A stretch of DNA of 11,231 nucleotides from Candidatus Eiseniibacteriota bacterium. GTDB taxonomy: Bacteria > Eisenbacteria > RBG-16-71-46. This document shows, piece after piece, positions 1 through 6,679 of the stretch (positions are counted from its first letter, which is position 1; every line of letters starts with the position of its first letter). Location: contig CAIXRL010000815.1 of the NCBI GenBank assembly GCA_903921835.1, positions 1 to 11,231 on the forward strand, written 5' to 3'. The notes beneath the pieces were generated by a model. It had not been told where the DNA came from. It did not search any database and worked only from the letters and a program-made list of their open reading frames with translations. A program made the position numbers and the translations under genes.

Positions 1-511
1 CCGTGGCGACGTAGTTGTGCCCGCCGGTGAGGATGCCGGGGTTGACGCGCAGCGCGACGCGCAGCGGCCTCCCCGCGCGCGCGGCCGCTTCCTCGAGCAG
101 GTCCAGCTCGCCGACGTGGTCGGCGCTCACCATGGCGACGCCGCGCGTCGCGGCCCACGCGGCCTCCTCGGGCGTGCGCCCGTTGCCGGAGAGCGTGCGG
201 CGCAGCGCCGGAAACCCGCACGCTTCCGCGAGCGCCAGCTCGCCGAGCGAACCCGCGTCGCACTCCAGGCCGGCAGCGCACGCCGCGCGCACCAGCGCGG
301 GCAGGCCGTTCGCCTTGAGCGCGTACGCCACGTGTGCACGCAGCGGCGCGAATGCGGCGCGCAGGCGTGCGGCACGGGCCGCAAACGCGTCGAGGTCGTG
401 GATCCAGAACGCGCGCGCCGCGGGCTCCAGCGTGCGCAGCGCGGCGAGCGCGCGGTCGAGCGCGATGCCGCCGGGCGTGGGCGCGAGCGAGTCCAGGGCG
501 CGTTCGCTCAT
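1..511 (-). CDS. lysA: Diaminopimelate decarboxylase, N-terminal part (cut by window edge)
   Basis: PLP-dependent enzyme that decarboxylates meso-diaminopimelate to L-lysine, the last step of lysine synthesis, in the cytoplasm. Only the first 170 codons lie in the window. The ATG at 511 opens MSERALDSLAPTP. The fold-type III barrel then shows the PLP-lysine motif YALKAN (Lys66), the LECDAGSLGEL segment, SGNGRTPEE (the family's HGNGK/GNGR block), VSADHVGEL, and LRVNPGILTGGHNYVAT, which matches the conserved RVNP...H...TG block of LysA. The start codon overlaps the TGA of the upstream mini-ORF (ATGA, 511-508), so translation is probably coupled. Other fold III decarboxylases (ornithine/arginine, carboxynorspermidine) are possible relatives, but the RVNPG...GGH pattern favours LysA. 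The C-terminal substrate-binding half is outside the window. Confidence 0.85.
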   Translation of the reverse strand, partial: MSERALDSLAPTPGGIALDRALAALRTLEPAARAFWIHDLDAFAARAARLRAAFAPLRAHVAYALKANGLPALVRAACAAGLECDAGSLGELALAEACGFPALRRTLSGNGRTPEEAAWAATRGVAMVSADHVGELDLLEEAAARAGRPLRVALRVNPGILTGGHNYVAT

Positions 512-747
512 CGCGCGAGTCCCGCGGCGGAGGGGCGCTGCGCGAGCGCGGGATCGTCGGGCGTGTTGAGGTTCCGCCACGCGTCGCTCGGGCGGGACGC
601 GGCGCCCCGTCCGGCGTTCCCGGCGACGCGCGCGGGCGGCGCCAGCACGGCGCGCACCCGCGCGCGGCCCCCGAGCGTCACGAACGCCGTGCGCCCGGCG
701 GACCCGAATCGCCCGCCGCACCCTCCCGCCGTCAGGATTCCGAGCAC
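508..747 (-). CDS. Mini-ORF keeping the two ends of a MobA-like nucleotidyltransferase, probably non-functional
   Basis: A 79-codon ORF with a GTG start, 12 nt after the dehydrogenase stop and ending in an ATGA overlap with lysA. Its N-terminus (GILTAGG, then GGRFG, then LGGR) resembles the nucleotide-binding loop of MobA/GlmU-type transferases (LAGGxxxRMG...LGG). Its C-terminus (WRNLNTPDDPALAQ) resembles the MobA ending NxNTPEDLxxAE. A normal MobA has about 190-200 residues. About 100 central residues, including the Mg-binding Asp region, have no counterpart here, and the usual DK after the loop reads GRT. It therefore looks like an internally deleted remnant that stays open because of high GC and its place in the operon. 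It could instead be a small unrelated protein. Codon use is as GC-rich as its neighbours. No catalytic function is claimed. Confidence 0.45.
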   Translation of the reverse strand: MLGILTAGGCGGRFGSAGRTAFVTLGGRARVRAVLAPPARVAGNAGRGAASRPSDAWRNLNTPDDPALAQRPSAAGLAR

Positions 748-759
748 GCGGGCCAGGGT

Positions 760-1752
760 TCAGTACCCTGCGTGCTTGTCCACGACACCGTGCAGCGTCC
801 TGCCCGCAAGCCAGCGCTGGAGGTTCGCGGCGAAGACGTCGGTGGCGCGTTCCCAGTAGCGCGGGCCCAGGCCGGAAACGTGCGGCGTCAGGATCACCCC
901 GGGCATGTCCCAGAGCGGGCTGTCGACGGGCAGCGGCTCGTCCTGCATCACGTCGAGCGCCGCGCCCGCGAGGCGGCCCTCGCGCAGCGCAGCGATGAGC
1001 GCGTCCTGGTCCACGAGCGCGCCGCGCCCGACGTTGACGAGCCGCGCACCGGGCTTCATGCGCGCGAGTTCCGCCGCGCCGATCAGCTTCGCGGTCTCGC
1101 GCGTGTGCGGCGCGGCGAGCACGACCCAGTCGGAGCGCTCGAGCAGCTCGGGCAGCCAGTCCAGCCCCCACTGCGCGTGCGCGGGCCCGGGACTCGCGGC
1201 GGGCGTGCGGCGCACCGCCAGCACGCGCATGCCCAGCGCGCGCGCCTTCTCGCCGACGGCGCGGCCGATGTGCCCGAAGCCGACGATGCCCACCGTCGCG
1301 CCCGCGAGGTCGGCGAAGCCGGGGCTCGCACCCCACTGCTGGTGCTGGCTCCAGCGCCGCTCGCGCTGCGCGTCGCGCGAGTGGTGCAGCTGGCGCGCAA
1401 AGGCGAGCATCACGCCCAGCGTGTGCTCGGCCATGGACTGCGCGTGAAGCCCGCGCGAGCAGGTGAGCGTCACGTCCGAGGCGATCAGTTCCGGCGACAG
1501 GATGCCCTCGACGCCCGCCGCGGTGGAGTGGATCCAGCGCAGGCGCTGCGCGGTCGCAAACACGTCCGGCCGCGCGGCGAATCCGAGCACGACCTCCATG
1601 GCGGGCAGCAGCGCGTCGGCCTCTTCGCGGGTATCCGGCGACTCGAAGACGACCCCGGGAAAATCCCGGCGGAGGCGCTCCACCTCGGTCCGGGGCATGT
1701 TCCAGATGCCGTCCTTGTGCCGCACCCACTCCAGCACGCGCAGTGGTTCCAT
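760..1752 (-). CDS. D-isomer-specific 2-hydroxyacid dehydrogenase
   Basis: Cytoplasmic oxidoreductase interconverting a 2-oxoacid and a D-2-hydroxyacid, of the glyoxylate/hydroxypyruvate reductase-like group; the substrate cannot be read from sequence. It has 330 residues, normal for the family. Visible blocks, counted from MEPLRVLEW: HSTAAGVEG near 75-83, the helix CSRGLHAQSMAEH near 98-110, the Rossmann glycine motif VGFGHIG (157-163), catalytic Arg243 in NVGRGALVD, Glu272 in DEPLP, and catalytic His291 in TPHVSG. After the second beta strand the sequence reads VRRTP instead of an acidic residue, which usually indicates preference for NADP(H). A start at 1761 (adding three residues) is equally possible, as neither site has a clear ribosome-binding sequence. 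It is the first gene of the minus-strand run towards the mini-ORF and lysA. Confidence 0.9.
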   Translation of the reverse strand: MEPLRVLEWVRHKDGIWNMPRTEVERLRRDFPGVVFESPDTREEADALLPAMEVVLGFAARPDVFATAQRLRWIHSTAAGVEGILSPELIASDVTLTCSRGLHAQSMAEHTLGVMLAFARQLHHSRDAQRERRWSQHQQWGASPGFADLAGATVGIVGFGHIGRAVGEKARALGMRVLAVRRTPAASPGPAHAQWGLDWLPELLERSDWVVLAAPHTRETAKLIGAAELARMKPGARLVNVGRGALVDQDALIAALREGRLAGAALDVMQDEPLPVDSPLWDMPGVILTPHVSGLGPRYWERATDVFAANLQRWLAGRTLHGVVDKHAGY

Positions 1753-1846
1753 GGCCCGCATGGTGCCACAGCCGGGGCCTGTGCGCGACGGGGGCCCCGT
1801 CCCCCGGCCGGAATGAAAGGACTCACGATCCCGGGCGCCAGCCCCG

Positions 1847-1852
1847 TACAAT
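1847..1852 (+). promoter_or_regulatory. Possible -10 box for the histidine kinase gene
   Basis: TACAAT, one mismatch from TATAAT, lies 95 nt before the kinase ATG in the 190-nt gap between the divergent dehydrogenase and kinase genes. No convincing -35 box sits 16-18 nt upstream and there is no extended TG, so this is a weak call. No counterpart was recognised for the minus-strand dehydrogenase. Confidence 0.3.
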
Positions 1853-1874
1853 ACGCTGGCACCTCCTGGAGTTC

Positions 1875-1912
1875 CCTTCGAAGGTGCGCGGCGCGGTTTC
1901 CATGGCGCGGTT
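1875..1912. promoter_or_regulatory. Palindrome and short direct repeat in the kinase leader
   Basis: CCTTCGAAGG (1875-1884) is a perfect 10-bp palindrome, preceded by the small dyad CTCCTGGAG (1863-1871). It is followed by two copies of GGCGCGGTT (1890-1898 and 1904-1912, 14-bp period). All lie between the possible -10 box and the ribosome-binding site GGAGGT (1933-1938). They could form an operator or leader structure. Short palindromes also arise by chance in GC-rich DNA. Confidence 0.25.
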
Positions 1913-1942
1913 GGTGCTCGTGGGACGCGCCCGGAGGTACTC

Positions 1943-4900
1943 ATGACCCGCAAGGACGCACGCCCCGCCCAGCCTACAGCGGCAGGCGCGGAGCCGACGG
2001 AGCGCGAGCGGGCCGAAACCGTGGCGCGTGAAGCCGCGGCCCGGTCGCAGAAACAGCCCGAGGCGTCATCGCCCGAGGCCATGCGTCAGACGATTCACGA
2101 ACTGCGCGTGCGCCAGGCCGAGCTGGAAATGCGGAACGAGGAACTGCGCCGTGACCTGGGGCAGGAGCTCCCCAGCCTCCGGGAGAGCGAACAACGCTAC
2201 CGCACGCTGGTCGAGCAGTCGCCCGAGCCGATCTACGTGGTTCGCGACGAGGCTCTGATCTACGTGAGCCCGGCCGCCGTCCGGCTGTTCGGCGCCACGT
2301 CGGCACAGGAGCTCCTCGGGAAGTCGATCTTCGACACGGTCCACCCGGACTTCTACGATCAGACGCGGGCGCGGCTGCTGTGCCTCTCCGACGGTGCCAC
2401 CAGCGTGCCGTTGGTAGAGGGACAGGTCCTCAGGCTGGATGGCGCCACCGTCAAAGTGGAAGTCCAGTGCACGGCGATTGTCTACGATGGCGCACCCGCC
2501 ATCCACGTTGCTGTGCACGACATCACCGCGCGCCGGCAGGCCGAGGCGGCGTTGCGGACGAGTGAAGAGAAGTGGCGCACGCTGTTTGCGATCCTGCCCG
2601 CGGGGATCTCCGTCCTGCGGGCAGACCGCATGCTCGAGGAGTTCAATCCGGCGCTCACGAGCATCCTGGAGATGACCCCGGAGGGCTTGAGGGCCGGGGC
2701 CTACAGAAGGCGGAAGTACCTGCGCGGGGATGGCACCCCGATGCCGGACGACGAGCATCCCAGCGTGCGTGCCGTGCGTGAAAAATGCGTCATTCAACCG
2801 GTCGAGATCGGCGTCGTGAAGGAGGACGGCGGGATCATCTGGACCGAGGTTGGCGCCGCGCCCCTGCAGCTCTCGGAGTTCAACTGCGTGGTCGTGACGA
2901 CCGACACCACCGCGCGCAGGCGTGCCATTGCGGACCTCGCCACCACGACCCAGCTGCTCGAGCGCACCTCGGCCATGGCGAAGGTCGGCGGGTGGGAGCT
3001 CGACCTGCGAACCATGAAGCTCCTGTGGTCGCTGGAGACCTGCCGCATCCACGAAGTCGATCCTCCCCTCGCGCCCTCACTCGAACATGCGATCGATTTC
3101 TACGCCCCCGAGGCCAGGCCGGTCGTCCAGGCCGCGGTGCAGGCGGGAATCGACAGCGGCACGCCCTGGGACCTGGAACTGCCCCTGATCACGGCGACGG
3201 GGCGGAGTATCTGGGTACGGGCCCAGGGCTCCGCGGTCATGCAGGGCGGCAAGGTGGTCAAGCTGCAGGGCGCATTCCACGACATCACGGAACGCAGGGA
3301 GGCGGAGGCGGCCCTGAGAGAGAGCGAGACGAGATTCCGCTCGATCATCGACGTCTCCCCGGTTCCACTGGGATTGAACGATTCGCAGCAGCGCATCACG
3401 TTCTTGAACCCCGCGTTCGTCCAGACGTTCGGTTACACCGCAGAGGACATTCCAAACCTCGCAGACTGGTGGTCCAGCGCCTATCCCGATCCCGGCTATC
3501 GCCAGTGGGTGATCGATGACTGGCAGGCCGAGCTGGACCGGGCGAGACGGACCGGGACGGCCTTCTCCCCCAGGGAAGTCACCGTGCGGTGCAAGGACGG
3601 AACGAGCAAGACCGTGCTGGCCAGCGCGGCCCCGTTCCCCGGCTCGATCGCAGGCGATCACCTGGTGTCGCTGGACGACATCACGACACGCCGGCAGGCG
3701 GAGGCGGACCTGCGCCTCCAGAGTGCGGCCCTCCAGGCGGCGGCAAACGCCATCGTGATCACGGACCGCGAAAGCGTAATCGAGTGGGCCAACGCGGCGT
3801 TCACCACGCTGACCGGGTACCGCACCGAGGAAGCCGTCGGCCGCAAGCCGGGCGAGTTGCTCAAGTCCGGCAGACAAGATCAGGCGTTCTACTGTGAACT
3901 GTGGGACACCCTCCTGTCCGGCAACGTCTGGCGCGGCGAGATGATCAACCGGCGCAGGGACGGCAGCCTGTACACCGAGAACATGACGATCACGCCGTTG
4001 CAGGACGAGCACGGCGGGATCACGCACTTCATTGCCGTCAAGCAGGACATCTCGCAGCGCAAGCAGCTGGAGGAGCAGTTCCGCCAGGCCCAGAAGCTCG
4101 AGTCCGTCGGCCGCCTTGCCGGCGGCGTGGCGCACGACTTCAACAACATGCTGGGTGTGATCCTGGGGCACAGCGACCTGGCCATGCTCGAAGCGGGCCC
4201 CGCGCACCCGCTCCACGCCCACCTCACGGAGATCCAGGGGGCGGCGAAGCGCTCCGCCGACCTGACCCGGCAGCTGCTGGCATTCGCCCGGCAGCAGACC
4301 ATTGCACCCAGGGTGCTGAATCTGAATCAGACGGTGCCGGCAATGCTCAACATGCTGCAACGATTGATCGGCGAGGACATCCATCTCGCCTGGCGACCGG
4401 CGGCGAACCTGTGGCCGATCACGATGGACCCCTCGCAGATGGATCAGATCCTCTCCTACCTGTGCGTCAATGCACGGGACGCCATCTCCGACGTGGGCAC
4501 GATCACCATCGCGACGGCCAACTGCCCCATCGACGCTGCCTACTGCGCCGCCCATGCGGATGCGCTGCCGGGGGACTACGTGCGGCTCACCGTGAGCGAC
4601 ACGGGGTGCGGCATGGAGCCCGACGAACTGGCCCACGCCTTCGATCCGTTCTTCACGACCAAGCCGGTCGGCACGGGCACGGGCCTCGGGCTGGCCACGG
4701 TGCATGGCGCCGTTCGCCAGAACCTCGGGTTCCTCACGGCGGCCAGCACCCCCGGCCAGGGCACGATGTTCGAGATCTACCTGCCCCGGCACGTGGGCCA
4801 GGCCGCACGCGGGCGGGAGCAGGGCGAAGCGGCTCCCGCCCCGGGCGGCCACGAGACCATCCTGCTGGTCGAAGACGAACCGGCGCTGCTGGGGCTCACC

Positions 4901-5218
4901 GCACGGGCGCTCGAGGCGTGGGGCTACGCGGTGCTGGGCGCCCGCGGACCCGGCGAAGCCATCCGCCTGGCGCGTGAGCACGCGGGGGAGATCCACCTGC
5001 TCCTGACCGACGTCGTCATGCCCGAGATGAACGGCAGCGATCTGGCGGACGCGCTGGCGAAGCTCCGTCCCCACCTGAGGCGCCTGTTCATGTCGGGGTA
5101 CACCTCCAACGTCATCGCCCGGCACGGGGCGATCGCGGATGACCTGAACTTCATCGCGAAGCCTTTCGCCATCGCGGAACTGGCCGCCAGGGTGCGGGAC
5201 GCACTGGATCGCGAGTAG
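1943..5218 (+). CDS. Soluble multi-PAS hybrid histidine kinase with receiver domain
   Basis: Sensor kinase of 1091 residues that should autophosphorylate on His and pass phosphate to its own receiver Asp. Order: charged coiled-coil N-terminus (about 20-80); five PAS-type domains (about 81-198, 207-328, 336-455, 460-590, 595-712), four ending in a DIT/DIS-type linker and the second in DTTARR; HisKA with phospho-acceptor His731 in GGVAHDFNN; HATPase with Asn843 in the N box, DTGCGM (from Asp886), FDPFFTTK and GTGTGLGLA; receiver (about 971-1088) with VEDEP, phospho-acceptor Asp1023 in LLTDVVMPEMNG, and Lys1073 in AKPF. No signal peptide or membrane helix is visible, so it is cytoplasmic and senses an internal cue such as redox, ligand or light. 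ATG 1943 follows GGAGGT with good spacing. No HPt or partner response regulator is encoded nearby, so the output is unknown. Confidence 0.93.
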   Translation: MTRKDARPAQPTAAGAEPTERERAETVAREAAARSQKQPEASSPEAMRQTIHELRVRQAELEMRNEELRRDLGQELPSLRESEQRYRTLVEQSPEPIYVVRDEALIYVSPAAVRLFGATSAQELLGKSIFDTVHPDFYDQTRARLLCLSDGATSVPLVEGQVLRLDGATVKVEVQCTAIVYDGAPAIHVAVHDITARRQAEAALRTSEEKWRTLFAILPAGISVLRADRMLEEFNPALTSILEMTPEGLRAGAYRRRKYLRGDGTPMPDDEHPSVRAVREKCVIQPVEIGVVKEDGGIIWTEVGAAPLQLSEFNCVVVTTDTTARRRAIADLATTTQLLERTSAMAKVGGWELDLRTMKLLWSLETCRIHEVDPPLAPSLEHAIDFYAPEARPVVQAAVQAGIDSGTPWDLELPLITATGRSIWVRAQGSAVMQGGKVVKLQGAFHDITERREAEAALRESETRFRSIIDVSPVPLGLNDSQQRITFLNPAFVQTFGYTAEDIPNLADWWSSAYPDPGYRQWVIDDWQAELDRARRTGTAFSPREVTVRCKDGTSKTVLASAAPFPGSIAGDHLVSLDDITTRRQAEADLRLQSAALQAAANAIVITDRESVIEWANAAFTTLTGYRTEEAVGRKPGELLKSGRQDQAFYCELWDTLLSGNVWRGEMINRRRDGSLYTENMTITPLQDEHGGITHFIAVKQDISQRKQLEEQFRQAQKLESVGRLAGGVAHDFNNMLGVILGHSDLAMLEAGPAHPLHAHLTEIQGAAKRSADLTRQLLAFARQQTIAPRVLNLNQTVPAMLNMLQRLIGEDIHLAWRPAANLWPITMDPSQMDQILSYLCVNARDAISDVGTITIATANCPIDAAYCAAHADALPGDYVRLTVSDTGCGMEPDELAHAFDPFFTTKPVGTGTGLGLATVHGAVRQNLGFLTAASTPGQGTMFEIYLPRHVGQAARGREQGEAAPAPGGHETILLVEDEPALLGLTARALEAWGYAVLGARGPGEAIRLAREHAGEIHLLLTDVVMPEMNGSDLADALAKLRPHLRRLFMSGYTSNVIARHGAIADDLNFIAKPFAIAELAARVRDALDRE

Positions 5219-5219
5219 C

Positions 5220-5376
5220 GTCCCGTCCCAGGAGTCGCTTGGCAGTCGGCGCCCGCTGTGCGCGGCCGGCTGCGTTGCTCCTCCTCGACGTATCCTACTG
5301 GTACGACTTCGTCGTCGCGCCTTGCCGGCCGGGCACATCGGCCGCCTTTGTGGTCAAGCGACTCCTGGGACGGGAC
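5220..5376. repeat. 157-nt palindromic element with perfect 22-bp terminal inverted repeats
   Basis: The arm at 5220-5241 (starting GTCCCGTCCCAGGAG) is the exact reverse complement of 5355-5376. Inside them, 5254-5270 pairs with 5324-5340 at 15 of 17 positions, and CGACG (5286-5290) can pair with CGTCG (5310-5314), so the element can fold into a long interrupted hairpin. It begins two bases after the kinase stop codon. No target-site duplication is visible at its ends and it encodes no recognisable protein. It resembles a MITE-like or intergenic palindromic repeat. There is no T-run, so it is not a typical intrinsic terminator, though it could slow transcription or protect the 3' end. Confidence 0.8.
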
Positions 5377-5382
5377 ACTGGG

Positions 5383-5430
5383 CCGGACGATTCATGAACC
5401 GCGAGCCGAGAGCGCGGGATGTGCCTCAGC
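5383..5430 (+). repeat. 48-nt structured repeat, copy A
   Basis: Matches 11104-11151 at 44 of 48 positions; similarity stops abruptly after TCAGC. It contains a hairpin: CCGCG (5399-5403), loop AGCCGAGAG, CGCGG (5413-5417), extended through CAT (5393-5395) with ATG (5419-5421). In copy B the loop-closing pair G-C becomes A-T, and the outer pair 5389/5425 changes from G-C to C-G. All four differences thus form two complementary pairs. The repeat begins 6 nt after the 157-nt palindrome. Confidence 0.75.
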
Positions 5431-5621
5431 GGATGGCGTGCAGATCGTGCTCGCAGGCCGCGGGCTCGCTGGATAGCCTGCGCGGGTGCCGGAGATTCCT
5501 GCCCGCCACGCGAGGACTGCGGCGGGCCGCCCGGCTCGAGCGCCCGGCACCGCAGAACGGCCCGTTGCGAGTCGGCGCGCTCGAAGTGTGGGGCGGCGTT
5601 TCAAAGCAGTCGCACGCTGCC
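5431..5621. other. Gene-free stretch before the barrel-protein promoter
   Basis: About 190 GC-rich bases between repeat copy A and the promoter of the barrel gene. Open frames cross it in several phases, but none has a ribosome-binding site plus recognisable protein sequence. No terminator, tRNA or known RNA motif was seen. Confidence 0.5.
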
Positions 5622-5651
5622 TTGCGCGTCGCGGGCCCGTCTGAGTACATT
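5622..5651 (+). promoter_or_regulatory. Candidate sigma70-type promoter of the barrel/exporter unit
   Basis: TTGCGC (5622-5627) and TACATT (5646-5651) are separated by 18 nt and lie just upstream of the barrel gene, leaving a leader of roughly 40 nt. The leader holds a small hairpin (TCCCG 5653-5657 with CGGGA 5666-5670) and a strong ribosome site AAGGAGG (5684-5690). The match to consensus is moderate (3/6 and 4/6). Confidence 0.4.
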
Positions 5652-5694
5652 CTCCCGTCCGTTACCGGGAACACCGCAATTTCAAGGAGGCTGG

Positions 5695-6675
5695 ATGCGC
5701 TTGCGCCGCCAAATCGTTGCCGCGTCGGCAGTCGCCGCCATGGTCGCGTGCTCCGCGATCTCGGCGACCGCCGCGCCTCTGGCGAGTCTCGCCAACACGC
5801 CGGCCGGGGGCCCATGGTCCCTGGCGCCGGGCGAGTACTACACCGAACTGTCGGGCAGCACGTTCCGGACCGGATCGTCGTTCGACAACGGCGGGGTCCG
5901 CAAGTACTTCCCGGGCGAGAAGCAACAGACCGGGCTGCAGTCCTACACGGAGTTGGGATGGACGAAGCGCTTCAGCTTCCAGCTGTCGATTCCGCTGGTG
6001 ACGAACACCGCACGCGGCGCGGACGGGATCGGGGTCTCCAACACGGGACTCGGTGACCTCGGCCTCGGGCTCCGCTACCGGATCACCAACGGGTCCACAG
6101 CCACCTCGATTCAGTTCCGTTGGGAGGCTCCGCTGGGCTACAACGCCAGACTGGACCCGCCGCTGGGCGATGGGCTGCAGAAGCTCTCCGCGACGATGCA
6201 GTTCGGCCTTCCGGGCCCCGTGGGTCGGAGCTTCCTGCAGTGCTCGGCCGGATACCGCTACGAGTACCTCGAGCCCGATCGCAAGGCGTATGTCGCGTGG
6301 ACCTACAGCGCCGATAGCCCCACGCCGCCCAGCCACGACTGGGCCGACTTCGCGACGTTCGGCGGAGCGGCTGCCTGCTGGACGGGGCGGCTCCAGGTTG
6401 CCTACCTCGGCGCGATCGACGTCCCGCTCAACACGGGCCGCGGGGCCATCACCGATCCGCACGGAACGAGCTACAAGCCGCTGGTCAGGGAACTCGCGCA
6501 CGGGCCCCGGCTCACGTACCGCACAGACAATCGCATCGACACGTTCGCGGGTTGCTGGCTGACGTCGGCCGGGAAGAACACCCTGTGCTTCACGGAGTAC
6601 TACGTGGGCCTCGCTTGGAAGTCCACGAAGCTGAACCGTCTCCAGGGCTTCCTCGGCGGCGACGCACGCCCGTGA
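5695..6675 (+). CDS. Outer-membrane beta-barrel protein (phenol MetA-pathway/transporter-like family)
   Basis: 326-residue exported protein. The N-terminus MRLRRQIVAAS followed by an Ala-rich hydrophobic stretch to about residue 27 (ATAAP) is a Sec signal peptide. VAC-S inside it resembles a lipobox only weakly. The mature part is built of alternating amphipathic segments rich in Gly, aromatic residues and Thr, including TGLGDLGLGLRYRI, a pattern typical of the poorly characterised barrel family named after the MetA pathway of phenol degradation. This implies a location in the outer membrane; a channel or ligand role is inference. The long open frame extends upstream to 5419, but AAGGAGG at 5684-5690 fixes ATG 5695. 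The ABC exporter starts 4 nt after the stop, suggesting one operon. It does not end in the C-terminal aromatic residue usual for barrels (it ends GGDARP). Confidence 0.75.
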   Translation: MRLRRQIVAASAVAAMVACSAISATAAPLASLANTPAGGPWSLAPGEYYTELSGSTFRTGSSFDNGGVRKYFPGEKQQTGLQSYTELGWTKRFSFQLSIPLVTNTARGADGIGVSNTGLGDLGLGLRYRITNGSTATSIQFRWEAPLGYNARLDPPLGDGLQKLSATMQFGLPGPVGRSFLQCSAGYRYEYLEPDRKAYVAWTYSADSPTPPSHDWADFATFGGAAACWTGRLQVAYLGAIDVPLNTGRGAITDPHGTSYKPLVRELAHGPRLTYRTDNRIDTFAGCWLTSAGKNTLCFTEYYVGLAWKSTKLNRLQGFLGGDARP

Positions 6676-6679
6676 TGGC

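Noticed and set aside
334..2031. Long plus-strand open frame antisense to lysA and the dehydrogenase
   Set aside because: It carries no recognisable domain and is Arg/Ala/Gly-rich low-complexity sequence, as expected from the complement of GC-rich genes; the minus-strand proteins have clear catalytic motifs.
3077..5338. 753-codon minus-strand frame opposite the kinase
   Set aside because: Antisense shadow; the plus-strand kinase has all expected motifs.
5219..5380. Target-site duplication around the 157-nt palindrome
   Set aside because: Flanks (ending TAGC, beginning ACTG) show no convincing direct repeat.
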